Origin: Paludifilum halophilum
Lineage (GTDB): Bacteria > Bacillota > Bacilli > Thermoactinomycetales > DSM-45169
Direction: 5' to 3'
Length of the DNA stretch: 64,000 nt
NCBI RefSeq assembly: GCF_002245355.1
Contig: NZ_NOWF01000004.1
Span: forward strand, 248,001-312,000
Shown: positions 55,219-63,335 of the stretch, one piece after another
How positions within the stretch are numbered: position 1 is the stretch's first letter
How the letters are laid out: each line of letters starts with the position of its first letter
Position numbers and translations under genes: made by a program
Notes under the pieces: model-generated
What the model saw: only the letters and a program-made list of their open reading frames with translations
The model's database searches: none
What the model was told of the DNA's origin: nothing

Positions 55219-56097
55219 ATGGACGTCCAAACGGGTAAAGAGATCAACTTGGTTGTAATCACCGGAATGTCCGGTGCCGGCAAGACCGTTGCGATGCAGA
55301 GCTTGGAAGACCTCGGCTTTTTTTGCATCGATAATCTCCCTCCCGTACTCCTGTCCAAGCTGGCGGAGCTGTTAGAGCAATCCGGAAACCCGTTGCAGCG
55401 GGCCGCTCTGGTCATCGATCTCCGGGGACGCGACTTTTTCTCCTCCCTCTTTGAATCCCTGGACACACTGGAAAAACATCACGGGATCCATTATCAGATT
55501 TTGTACCTCGACGCTAACGATCAAGCATTGGTTCAGCGGTATAAAGAAACCCGCCGCCGTCATCCCCTGTCTCCCGACGGGACGCCGATGGACGGTATTC
55601 GTCTCGAGAGGAAGCTGTTGGAGGAGATTAAGGGCCGTGCTCATCAGATCATTGACACCAGTTCATTGAAGCCCGCTCAATTGAAGGAGAAGATGGTCTC
55701 TCTTTTCAGTCAGTCAGACCAGAACCGTCTTTCAATCACTTTCCTTTCCTTCGGGTTTAAATACGGCGTACCGATTGACGCCGACCTGATTTTTGACGTT
55801 CGTTTTCTCCCCAATCCCCACTATGTGGATTCATTGAAGCCCCAGACGGGAAAAGAGATCGATGTCTATAATTATGTGATGAAATGGCAAGAGACGAAGC
55901 AATTTGTCGACAAACTGATCGATATGATGTCTTTTCTTATTCCTCACTACCGTCGGGAAGGAAAAGCCAGTTTAGTGGTGGGGATCGGCTGTACTGGCGG
56001 TAAACACCGTTCCGTTGCAATCGCCGAACTTTTGAACCGGACCTTTGAAAAAGAACAGACCCGCGCGGCACATCGAGATATCGGTAAGAACGGCTAG
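55219..56097 (+). CDS. rapZ: RapZ-family nucleotide-binding protein (YvcJ)
   Basis: A GTPase/ATPase-like protein known in E. coli as an RNA adaptor and in Bacillus as YvcJ, linked to competence. The 292-residue product has Walker A GMSGAGKTVAMQSLEDLGFFC and the C-terminal GIGCTGGKHRSVAIAE. It starts the conserved rapZ-yvcK-whiA-HPr cluster and its stop touches the next gene. Confidence 0.95.
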   Translation: MDVQTGKEINLVVITGMSGAGKTVAMQSLEDLGFFCIDNLPPVLLSKLAELLEQSGNPLQRAALVIDLRGRDFFSSLFESLDTLEKHHGIHYQILYLDANDQALVQRYKETRRRHPLSPDGTPMDGIRLERKLLEEIKGRAHQIIDTSSLKPAQLKEKMVSLFSQSDQNRLSITFLSFGFKYGVPIDADLIFDVRFLPNPHYVDSLKPQTGKEIDVYNYVMKWQETKQFVDKLIDMMSFLIPHYRREGKASLVVGIGCTGGKHRSVAIAELLNRTFEKEQTRAAHRDIGKNG

Positions 56098-56111
56098 TGA
56101 GGTGTCCATCT

Positions 56112-57098
56112 ATGAAGAGTACGGAGTCCGTCGGCCGCCACAAACCCCGGATAGCCGTGATCGGCGGGGGAACCGGTTTGGCCGTGATGTTGCGCGGGTT
56201 GAAGCAACTCCCCGTTGACATTACCGCCATTGTAACCGTCGCTGACGACGGAGGCAGTTCCGGTCGGATTCGAACGGATCTGCGAATGCCGCCTCCCGGT
56301 GATATTCGTAATGTCATGGTTGCTTTGGCGGATACCGAGCCCGTATTGGAACGTGTATTTCAGTATCGCTTCCAAAACGGAAACGGATTGGCCGGTCATA
56401 ACCTCGGCAATCTGATTATGGCTGCGCTGAAGGATATTACCGGAGATTTTACTCATGCCATCCAGGAAATGAGCCGGGTGCTGGCGATCCGGGGTCGGGT
56501 CCTTCCATCAACGGATCAAGAGGTGGTACTCGGCGCGGAAATGACGGACGGCAGTCTGGTCGTGGGGGAATCGAGCATTCCCAAGTCCGGCAAAAAGATT
56601 CGGCGGGTCTTTCTTCGTCCTGAGGACGCCCATCCCTTGGAGGAAGCCCTCGAAGCCATCGATCAAGCCGACGGAATTGTCGTCGGCCCGGGCAGCTTAT
56701 TTACGAGTATTTTGCCCAATCTATTGGTGAAAGGTGTGGCGGATGCGATCCGCTCTGCCAGGGGACGAAAAATTTACATCTGCAACGTGATGACCCAGGG
56801 CGGGGAGACGGATGATTATACCGCCGCCGATCATTTGGCGGCGATTCACGAGCATGTGGGCGACCGTTTTTTCGATGTCGCCATTGTAAATAATGAGTTA
56901 CCTCCTCCCTCGATTCAGCGTCAATATGCTGTCGAGGGGGCGACCACAGTTTTACCAGATATTGACCGCATGAAAGAGTACGGATGCGAAGTATTGGCGG
57001 GAAACTTCCTTCAATATCGGTCTGTGCTCCGTCACGACGCGGCCCGCCTCAGCCGTTGCATCGTGGAACTGATTGGGAAAGGGTCTTTGTCGCCGTGA
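56112..57098 (+). CDS. yvcK: YvcK-family gluconeogenesis/cell-shape factor
   Basis: YvcK is needed for growth on gluconeogenic carbon sources and for normal cell wall synthesis, and binds UDP-sugars. The 328-residue protein has the N-terminal IAVIGGGTGLAVMLRGLK loop and the central DDGGSSGRIRTDL of the CofD-like fold. The ATG lies after GAGGTG; the GTG at the rapZ stop is an alternative. Confidence 0.95.
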   Translation: MKSTESVGRHKPRIAVIGGGTGLAVMLRGLKQLPVDITAIVTVADDGGSSGRIRTDLRMPPPGDIRNVMVALADTEPVLERVFQYRFQNGNGLAGHNLGNLIMAALKDITGDFTHAIQEMSRVLAIRGRVLPSTDQEVVLGAEMTDGSLVVGESSIPKSGKKIRRVFLRPEDAHPLEEALEAIDQADGIVVGPGSLFTSILPNLLVKGVADAIRSARGRKIYICNVMTQGGETDDYTAADHLAAIHEHVGDRFFDVAIVNNELPPPSIQRQYAVEGATTVLPDIDRMKEYGCEVLAGNFLQYRSVLRHDAARLSRCIVELIGKGSLSP

Positions 57099-57123
57099 CA
57101 GCGGATGAGGGAAGTGATCGTTG

Positions 57124-58089
57124 ATGTCCTTTGCCTCCACCACCAAACAGGAATTAACCCGTATCGATTCGATGGAACACTGTCAGCGTGCGGAATTGTC
57201 CGCCCTGGTTCGAGTAAACGGGGCCGTCCAGCTGAATGGCGAGCATATCCGTTTGGATGTCAGCACGGAAAACAACGCGATTGCCCGGCGTACCTATACC
57301 CTGATCAAACAGCTTTACCGGGTGCAACCGGAGGTATTGGTTCGAAAAAAGATCCGCTTAAAAAAGAACAACACTTATGTGGTTCGAATCCGGGCCGGCG
57401 CGGATAAAATTTTGCAGGATTTGCGCATACTTGGAGAAAGATTGGAACGGATCCGGGGGATTCATTCTGATCTCATCATAAGGGAGTGCTGTCGGAGGGC
57501 TTATCTCAGGGGAGCTTTCCTGGCCGGGGGATCTGTCAATAATCCTGACAGCGTTTCCTACCATCTGGAGATTGTTTCCACCTACCAGGATCACAGTGAA
57601 GATTTGTGCGATTTATTAAACCAGTATCGCCTTCATGCCAAATGGCTCGAACGAAAAAAGGGTTTTGTCGTCTACATCAAGGAAGGCGACAAGATCGGCG
57701 AACTCCTGAATATCATCGGTGCGCATCAGTCCTTGTTTGCATTTGAGGATGTTCGGATCATGAAGGATATGCGCAACTCCGTCAACCGATTAGTCAATTG
57801 TGAAACCGCCAATCTCAATAAAACAATTCAAGCGGCGATGCGCCAAGTGGAGAATATCCGTCTGATTGAGCAAGAAATCGGGTTGGACCAGCTTCCCGAT
57901 CGGCTTCGGGAAATCGCTGAAGCCCGGGTGAAGTATCCGGAGGTTACTTTGACGGAACTGGGACAAATGCTTCCGGGGCGCAAAGTGAGTAAATCAGCGG
58001 TGAACCATCGCTTGCGCAAGCTGGATCATATCGCCGAAAAGCTGAAAAACAACAACACCCCTTCGTCCGTGCAAGCGTGTACCGATTGA
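57124..58089 (+). CDS. whiA: DNA-binding protein WhiA
   Basis: WhiA regulates cell division and chromosome segregation in Firmicutes and sporulation in actinomycetes. The 321-residue protein has an N-terminal LAGLIDADG-homing-endonuclease-like fold ([19 protein letters not shown]) and a C-terminal helix-turn-helix ([20 protein letters not shown]). It follows yvcK as in Bacillus. Confidence 0.95.
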   Translation: MSFASTTKQELTRIDSMEHCQRAELSALVRVNGAVQLNGEHIRLDVSTENNAIARRTYTLIKQLYRVQPEVLVRKKIRLKKNNTYVVRIRAGADKILQDLRILGERLERIRGIHSDLIIRECCRRAYLRGAFLAGGSVNNPDSVSYHLEIVSTYQDHSEDLCDLLNQYRLHAKWLERKKGFVVYIKEGDKIGELLNIIGAHQSLFAFEDVRIMKDMRNSVNRLVNCETANLNKTIQAAMRQVENIRLIEQEIGLDQLPDRLREIAEARVKYPEVTLTELGQMLPGRKVSKSAVNHRLRKLDHIAEKLKNNNTPSSVQACTD

Positions 58090-58122
58090 TATCTATCTTT
58101 TTCAATCCATGGAGGGATTCAT

Positions 58123-58383
58123 ATGGCTGAAAAAACTGTGACCGTCAACCTGAAGACCGGACTGCACGCCCGCCCCGCCGCTTTGTTCGTCCAGGAGGCC
58201 AATAAATATTCCTCGGAAGTATTTGTCAGCAAAGAAAACAAAAAAGTAAACGCCAAAAGTATTATGGGCATTATGAGTTTGGCAGTCTCCAACGGTTCTG
58301 ATATCGTGATTTCCGCCGAAGGTGCTGATGCTGACGAAGCGGTGGAAGCGTTAACCGCTATCGTCAGCAAAGAAGAGCTTTAA
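58123..58383 (+). CDS. HPr-family phosphocarrier protein at the crh locus
   Basis: An 86-residue HPr-fold protein. The N-terminal TGLHARPAALFV has the His phosphorylated by PTS enzyme I, and NAKSIMGIMSLA has Ser46, the target of HprK. In B. subtilis the gene here is crh, whose protein has Gln in place of the His. This protein keeps both sites and so could act in PTS transfer as well as repression. The ATG follows GGAGGG; a terminator follows. Confidence 0.92.
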   Translation: MAEKTVTVNLKTGLHARPAALFVQEANKYSSEVFVSKENKKVNAKSIMGIMSLAVSNGSDIVISAEGADADEAVEALTAIVSKEEL

Positions 58384-58398
58384 TCCGGGTTTTCGACT

Positions 58399-58434
58399 AA
58401 AAACAGCCGTTGCCTGCGGGTGGCGGCTGTTTTT
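58399..58434 (+). terminator. Terminator after the HPr-like gene
   Basis: AAAACAGCCG and CGGCTGTTTT arms are followed by T residues. Confidence 0.85.
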
Positions 58435-58537
58435 CGTTGCCTTCCCATATTAGGGTCACACGGAAAAGGGGATACTTAAAGCGATATCCCCGAAGAACAC
58501 TTCCTATACCAACAGGATCGGAAAGGAGGTCGGAGTC

Positions 58538-60358
58538 ATGGAAGGACACTCCGTCGTATCCCTCATGATTGTCGTCATCGCCGCTTTTTTGATACCGATT
58601 GTTTTACATCGTCTCCGGTGGCGTGCGATCCCTGTCGTCGTCGCAGAAATCGCTGTCGGTTTGGTATTGGGGGAAAGCGGGCTTCAGTTAATCCAGCAGG
58701 ATGAGTTGTTGGACCTCCTGTCGATGCTCGGCATTATCTATCTCATGTTCCTGACAGGACTGGAAATCGATTTTGATCTGATCCGCCGAAGCCGTAACGG
58801 TTCTCAAAAAGTGAACCCTCTGTGGATCAGTCTGGTCGGTTTCACCGGAATTTTCGCCTTATCTTTCCTTTTCGCTTGGGTGTTAAATGTATTCGGTATC
58901 GTCAACGAGGTCTTTTTTATGACCCTGATCATATCGACGATCTCCGTCAGTGTCACATTGCCTGTTTTGAAGGATAAGGGACTTTTAAACGTCCCCTTGG
59001 GTCAGACGATTCTATTGACGGCGGTGATTGCGGACCTGGTAACCATGATTTTGCTGGCGGTTTTTGTTTCTTTTCGCCAGTCTTCGGAAGGGGTTACCGA
59101 TATCCTCTTGCTGTTACTTCTCTTTGTCGGAGTATTTGTGGTCTATCGGTTGATTCATTGGTTCCAGCCGCTGAAGATCATGGAAAAAATTCATCAAGAG
59201 ACCGTCTCCATCGGTACCCGGGGCGTGTTCGCACTGATTTTGTTTTTTGTCGCCTTCTCCGAAAGGGTAGGGGCGGAAAACATCCTGGGGGCTTTTTTGG
59301 CTGGAGTGATCCTGTCTTTATTGTCTCCGAAAAAAGAATTTGTTCAGCAACTGAACGCTTTCGGCTTCGGCTTCCTGATCCCTGTCTTTTTCGTTATGGT
59401 TGGGGCGGAGTTGGATTTGCCGGGCATGTTTCAGGATCCCCAGGCACTTTCTCTGTTGCCTCTACTCCTGATTGCCTTTTATCTGTCCAAGATGGTACTC
59501 ATTCCTATTTTTCGCCGATTTTTCGGTCGGAAGGAGTCTATCGGTTCCTCCCTTCTGCTGGGGTCCACCCTGAGTTTGGTGATTGCCGCCGCCAAGGTGG
59601 GAATGGATATGGGAATCATCAACAACACCACCAACACAGCTTTGGTGTTGGCGGCGGTGGTCACCGTGTTGACCTCTCCGGTTGTTTTCCAGCGTTTAGT
59701 GGAGGATGCCCACGGCGAAGAAAAAGTGTATCGGGCCGCCCTGATCGGATTTAATCCAGTCACGATGAAACTGGCCAAGGATTTGTCGAGGGACGGTTAT
59801 CACGTGACGATGTATGGATCGGATCAAACCAACCTGGAACCTCTAGAACGCCACCCCTTCCGGGTCGTGGAGGTAGCACCGGGGGATTTGGATCAACTGG
59901 ATCGAGAGGGAATGTTCGACCGGGAGATTGTGGTCGCCTTTACCAGAGATGATGAATGGAACCTGGAAATGGCTTTGGAGGCGGAGAAAAGAGGGGTTGA
60001 GCAGGTGATTGCCCGGGCGGAAGCCAAACAGAGATTGCCCGAGGAAACCCGGATCCAATTTGTGTCCGCCTTCTTTTCCAATACCACACTGGTCAAAGCC
60101 ATGATTGAGTATCCCACCTTGCTTCGGTTGGTTACCACCCATGAACATCTTCACGAAATCTCGGTGAACAACGAACAGTACCACTGTACCCGGATTCAGG
60201 ATTTGGCGCGGTTGGGGGATCCCCTCGTATTGCGGATCATCCGCGGGAAGGAAGTAATCGTGCCCCACGGAGAAACGGTCCTTCATGTGGGTGACCGATT
60301 GATTGTCGGCGATACGCCGCCGGAAGAAATATGGGAACTAAGGCGGATATTGGAGTGA
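58538..60358 (+). CDS. CPA2-family monovalent cation:proton antiporter with RCK domain
   Basis: A 606-residue transporter of the KefB/YjbQ type, exchanging K+ or Na+ for protons. About 12 hydrophobic helices fill residues 1-385, with the family GLVLGESGLQLI and the NILGAFLAGVILSLLSP region. A cytoplasmic TrkA-N-like domain (about 400-520: AALIGFNPVTMKLAKDLSRDG) and a TrkA-C domain follow. The ATG has GAAAGGAGG upstream. RCK domains often bind nucleotides, and TrkA-C can bind c-di-AMP, so a link to the nearby riboswitch is possible but not shown. Confidence 0.9.
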   Translation: MEGHSVVSLMIVVIAAFLIPIVLHRLRWRAIPVVVAEIAVGLVLGESGLQLIQQDELLDLLSMLGIIYLMFLTGLEIDFDLIRRSRNGSQKVNPLWISLVGFTGIFALSFLFAWVLNVFGIVNEVFFMTLIISTISVSVTLPVLKDKGLLNVPLGQTILLTAVIADLVTMILLAVFVSFRQSSEGVTDILLLLLLFVGVFVVYRLIHWFQPLKIMEKIHQETVSIGTRGVFALILFFVAFSERVGAENILGAFLAGVILSLLSPKKEFVQQLNAFGFGFLIPVFFVMVGAELDLPGMFQDPQALSLLPLLLIAFYLSKMVLIPIFRRFFGRKESIGSSLLLGSTLSLVIAAAKVGMDMGIINNTTNTALVLAAVVTVLTSPVVFQRLVEDAHGEEKVYRAALIGFNPVTMKLAKDLSRDGYHVTMYGSDQTNLEPLERHPFRVVEVAPGDLDQLDREGMFDREIVVAFTRDDEWNLEMALEAEKRGVEQVIARAEAKQRLPEETRIQFVSAFFSNTTLVKAMIEYPTLLRLVTTHEHLHEISVNNEQYHCTRIQDLARLGDPLVLRIIRGKEVIVPHGETVLHVGDRLIVGDTPPEEIWELRRILE

Positions 60359-60361
60359 GAG

Positions 60362-60428
60362 AAACGCACCCTGCGGGGGGCGTTTTTGTAAGCATGAAAA
60401 CCCCCGGCGGTGAGACCGCCGGGGGTTT
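60362..60428. terminator. Two hairpins after the antiporter gene
   Basis: The first (AAACGC/GCGTTT, 60362-60387) overlaps the end of the gene region. The second (AAACCCCCGGCGG/CCGCCGGGGGTTT, 60398-60428) is very stable and can act in both directions. Confidence 0.85.
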
Positions 60429-60878
60429 GCGGTGCGGACGCCCGCTTTTTTATAGTAAAGGTCTTGGCCTTTCCTGCTTCTATCTTACCCATACTCGCTT
60501 TTTCGAGGCAATAGGCTAAAAGTCGAGGATCTAAAGACCGTTTCCGTAGGATGGATGCCCCCCCTGCTTGGTTCTTACGGGTAACGAAATGAATAGAATC
60601 AATAGAGGAAAAGTAGGATATATGAGAGATCTTCGGTTTGAAGCATTGAAAAAAGAACAGGCGCAGGGCCTGTTCTTGGGCGGGATGGGCTTTTTTCTCG
60701 TTGTTTATATTCCGGTCGATTTCCGGAGCTGGCTCCGGAATCACGAATGGATTACAATGCGGTAAATCGTTGTTCAATCGATGAGCAATGGTGTGGTGCG
60801 TGTTTGAATCCGAATCACGGTTCTCCGTGCCGCCGAGAAAACTGAAACTTCCATGGTTATACGCCTGCTAATTCGATC
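60429..60878. other. Gap without a supported gene
   Basis: The stretch contains a further hairpin (AAGAACAGG/CCTGTTCTT, 60653-60677). A possible short frame at 60592-60765 runs through that hairpin and lacks a ribosome site. I see no gene here. The hairpin suggests a transcript end, perhaps of a small RNA. Confidence 0.4.
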
Positions 60879-61628
60879 TTATGATTTCTGCTGGGTTAAA
60901 GCGGGGTGGAATCCTAACAACGCACATCCCAACAGGAACAGCTGCAAGCCGATCCATGCATGCGAAGTGGAAGGGCTGGCGGTTTCCGGCAACTCTCCGC
61001 CTTCCTCCGACTTCGATTGGCTGCTGTCCAGGTTTTGAAGGCTGCCGGCTTCCTCCTTGTCAGTGATGCCGTCGCCCGTTTGGGATTCTTCGTTCTCCGG
61101 AGTTTTACCGGTTTCTTCACGATCCGATTGGGAATCGTCTCCGTCAGGATGGATGGCTTCATCGACAGAGGAGGAAGAATCGCTTTTCTCGGAAGAAACC
61201 GCCTTCTCAGCAAACCCGCAACGTTGGAGTTTAACTTGGTTGTCCAACTCCGAAGTGGGTTTTTTCGCTTCAAACTGGAAGCAGTTGTTCAGATCGACGG
61301 GCTGATCCCCGTTTTTACCGTAAAAAACGGCGATGACCTGATAATTCCTGCCATCTACCAGGTCGTCGTAATTGACGGAGAATTGCCCCATTTGCGCAGC
61401 CTCGGGAGAAGTCTGCTCGTAACTGCCGTTAAGCGTTACGATCCACTTTCCCTGAGGTTGGTCCGCATGGGGGAGTTGTAACTCGATGTGGTGTTGTCCA
61501 TCTTGAGTAAAATAAGAGCCTTGAAGGTTTTGAGAGGCGGTATCCTGGAAAGTTTCAGCAAAAGAGGCGGCAGGAGCGACCGTGAACATCAGAAGGCACA
61601 TCAGTACGGTGACAGCGGCCGTTCTCAA
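60879..61628 (-). CDS. Sortase-anchored surface protein (LPXTA-type signal)
   Basis: A 249-residue exported protein. The TTG start at 61628 follows GGAGGAGG by eight bases and gives a clean signal peptide (RTAAVTVLMCLLMFTVAPAA, cleavage near ASFA-ET). The mature part begins with a domain of about 110 residues (GQHHIELQLPHADQPQGKW) resembling haem-binding NEAT-type beta domains, which is a weak similarity. A Ser/Asp/Glu-rich stalk leads to LPETAS, a hydrophobic helix (AWIGLQLFLLGCALLGF) and a Lys tail. LPxTA(S) is the type of signal used by class D sortases. Confidence 0.78.
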   Translation of the reverse strand: MRTAAVTVLMCLLMFTVAPAASFAETFQDTASQNLQGSYFTQDGQHHIELQLPHADQPQGKWIVTLNGSYEQTSPEAAQMGQFSVNYDDLVDGRNYQVIAVFYGKNGDQPVDLNNCFQFEAKKPTSELDNQVKLQRCGFAEKAVSSEKSDSSSSVDEAIHPDGDDSQSDREETGKTPENEESQTGDGITDKEEAGSLQNLDSSQSKSEEGGELPETASPSTSHAWIGLQLFLLGCALLGFHPALTQQKS

Positions 61629-61770
61629 ATTCCCGATCCTCCTCCATTGGCCCATCGCATACCCGTGGCCAGAGTAACATATTTGACACGGATCGGCAAT
61701 GAATTTTCAGTCAATAATGGATTTTCAAATCCTATTTTGAATATATATGGAAAACGATCGGGTTCAGCCT

Positions 61771-61869
61771 TTAACGAAAGAAACGGCTGACCAAGGCGAT
61801 GAGCATGATCAAGGCGATTACGATGCACAGCCAGAATAATTTTCGGTCTTGTTGGTCAAAGGAGTTCAT
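61771..61869 (-). CDS. Small single-helix membrane protein (32 aa)
   Basis: A GAGGAGG site eight bases before the ATG supports translation. The product has a polar head (MNSFDQQDRKLFW), one hydrophobic helix (LCIVIALIMLIALV) and a basic end (SRFFR). It is too short for usual annotation. It lies between clpP and the surface-protein gene on the same strand. Function unknown. Confidence 0.55.
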   Translation of the reverse strand: MNSFDQQDRKLFWLCIVIALIMLIALVSRFFR

Positions 61870-61922
61870 CAGCTAAACCTCCTCGACGGATGGGAACCGG
61901 CCTTCTCCCCGGTCGGGAAAAA

Positions 61923-61951
61923 AGCAAACGGACCCTTTCGGTCCGTTTGCT
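61923..61951 (-). terminator. Terminator of clpP
   Basis: A perfect 12-bp stem (AGCAAACGGACC with GGTCCGTTTGCT) is followed on the minus strand by a run of T. Confidence 0.92.
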
Positions 61952-61965
61952 CTTGTCGATTCCGA

Positions 61966-62559
61966 TCAAGATTTGGTTTCCTGAGTTGTGATGATGTTGT
62001 CGATCAGCCCGTACTCTTTGGCTTCCTCCGCATCCATGAACCGGTCGCGATCCGTATCCTGCTGGATTTTCTTCAGCGGTTGACCGGTCTGTTCAGAAAG
62101 CAAACGATTGATTCGATCTTTCAGCCGCAAGATGCGGTTGGCACTGATTTCGATATCCGACGCCTGTCCCTGAGCTCCACCGAGCGGCTGGTGAATCATC
62201 ACTTCGCTGTTGGGAAGAGCGAGTCGTTTCCCTTTCGTTCCGGAGGAGAGAAGGAAGGCGCCCATGGAAGCGGCCATCCCGACGCAAATCGTCTGGATAT
62301 CGCATTTCACGTGTTGCATGGTGTCATAGATGGCGAAACCGGAGGAGATGGATCCTCCCGGAGAGTTGATATAGAGTTGAATATCCTTCTTCGGATCTTC
62401 GGTTTGAAGGAAGAGTAATTGTGCGATAATCGTGTTGGCGACAGCGTCGTTGATTTCACTGCCCAAAAAAACAATGCGGTCTTTCAACAGGCGGGAATAA
62501 ATATCGTAGGAACGCTCCCCGCGGTTCGTCTGTTCTACCACATAGGGAATCAGATTCAT
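61966..62559 (-). CDS. clpP: ATP-dependent Clp protease proteolytic subunit
   Basis: ClpP forms the barrel protease used with ClpX or ClpC for protein quality control and regulated proteolysis. The 197-residue protein has the catalytic Ser in [12 protein letters not shown], the His in [14 protein letters not shown] and the Asp in [18 protein letters not shown]. The ATG follows GAGGAGG; upstream codons in the same frame are not supported. It has its own terminator. Confidence 0.97.
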   Translation of the reverse strand: MNLIPYVVEQTNRGERSYDIYSRLLKDRIVFLGSEINDAVANTIIAQLLFLQTEDPKKDIQLYINSPGGSISSGFAIYDTMQHVKCDIQTICVGMAASMGAFLLSSGTKGKRLALPNSEVMIHQPLGGAQGQASDIEISANRILRLKDRINRLLSEQTGQPLKKIQQDTDRDRFMDAEEAKEYGLIDNIITTQETKS

Positions 62560-62662
62560 CCTTTTGGTTCCTCCTCTGTCGGGTGGATACAATACAGTTC
62601 CATCATAACCCAGAAGGTCAGGAAAGGTCAAGAGAGTCAAAACGAATCACTAAAAAAGAAAA

Positions 62663-62685
62663 ATGGCAACCTTGAAGGCTGCCAT
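62663..62685 (-). terminator. Hairpin downstream of tRNA-Arg
   Basis: ATGGCAGCC and GGTTGCCAT arms followed on the minus strand by TTTTC. It lies ten bases after the tRNA 3' end. Confidence 0.75.
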
Positions 62686-62694
62686 CGTCCTTGG

Positions 62695-62766
62695 TGCGCC
62701 TACCAGGATTCGAACCTGGGCACCTGGTTCCGGAGACCAGTGCTCTATCCCCTGAGCTATAGGCGC
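62695..62766 (-). tRNA. tRNA-Arg (anticodon CCG)
   Basis: A full cloverleaf can be drawn on the minus strand: acceptor GCGCCTA/TAGGCGC, D-arm with AGGGGATA loop, anticodon arm CTGGT-CTCCGGA-ACCAG with anticodon CCG, and T-arm CCAGG-TTCGAAT-CCTGG. CCA is not encoded. B. subtilis also has a tRNA-Arg next to clpP. Confidence 0.96.
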
Positions 62767-63150
62767 AGATTTGATGTGCTGTTATCGGCGACAAAAATTA
62801 TTATAGCGAAGGTTAGACAAAAAAGCAAGGGGTCCAAGCTATTTTTATCTTTATCGCCGCATGAGGAAAGAAAGACGCGAGGCAGCTAAAACCTCACAGA
62901 TCATGGGGTTATGTATTTTTTGGACCAAGTAACCTTTCGGTTTTTTTGGTAAAATAGAAAATGAGAATGAATCGCCGGGTGCGGAGACGGAAATCAACTC
63001 TCTTCTCGCTAGGGCTTTTCTGATCATTAACGATAACTGGGTGCGGGGAGCCGATTTCCGGCTCCGCGCCGGGTTGCCCTCCCGCAGATGACCTGAGTGC
63101 AAAGGGCGCTACACTGGAAATCGGCATCCAGCTACTTCTGGCGATTGACA
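62767..63150. other. Gap without a supported gene
   Basis: This stretch has two similar GGGTGCGG blocks (near 62979 and 63041) and a GGAGCCG-ATTT-CCGGCTCC hairpin near 63046-63064, but no frame with a ribosome site. It ends at an insertion-sequence-like motif. It may be remnant mobile DNA. Confidence 0.4.
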
Positions 63151-63162
63151 GACACGCCCTAG
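63151..63162 (+). repeat. Insertion-sequence-like end motif, copy 3
   Basis: GACACGCCCTAG preceded by TTGACA; identical over 12 bases to the copies at 6402-6413 (opposite strand) and 31452-31463. Confidence 0.6.
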
Positions 63163-63335
63163 AATTCCGTCCGGCGACCGTGTCGGCTTTCTTCCTTCAT
63201 TGAGGAGGTGCTTCTGGGCTTATTCATCAGTTTTCCCCCGGTGGGCGGATTTTAACCGTCTCATACGGAAAAGTCCGGCGTAAAGCATCAAATCGGAACA
63301 GAGCCACATATACTGGAACACCGGAGGTGACGCAA

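Noticed and set aside
60592-60765. Short plus-strand frame after the antiporter gene
   Set aside because: It runs through a stable hairpin (60653-60677), lacks a ribosome site and encodes no recognisable protein.
62979-63064. Possible small structured RNA upstream of rpoN
   Set aside because: Two similar GGGTGCGG blocks and one hairpin are visible, but no known RNA class could be matched and no promoter is evident.
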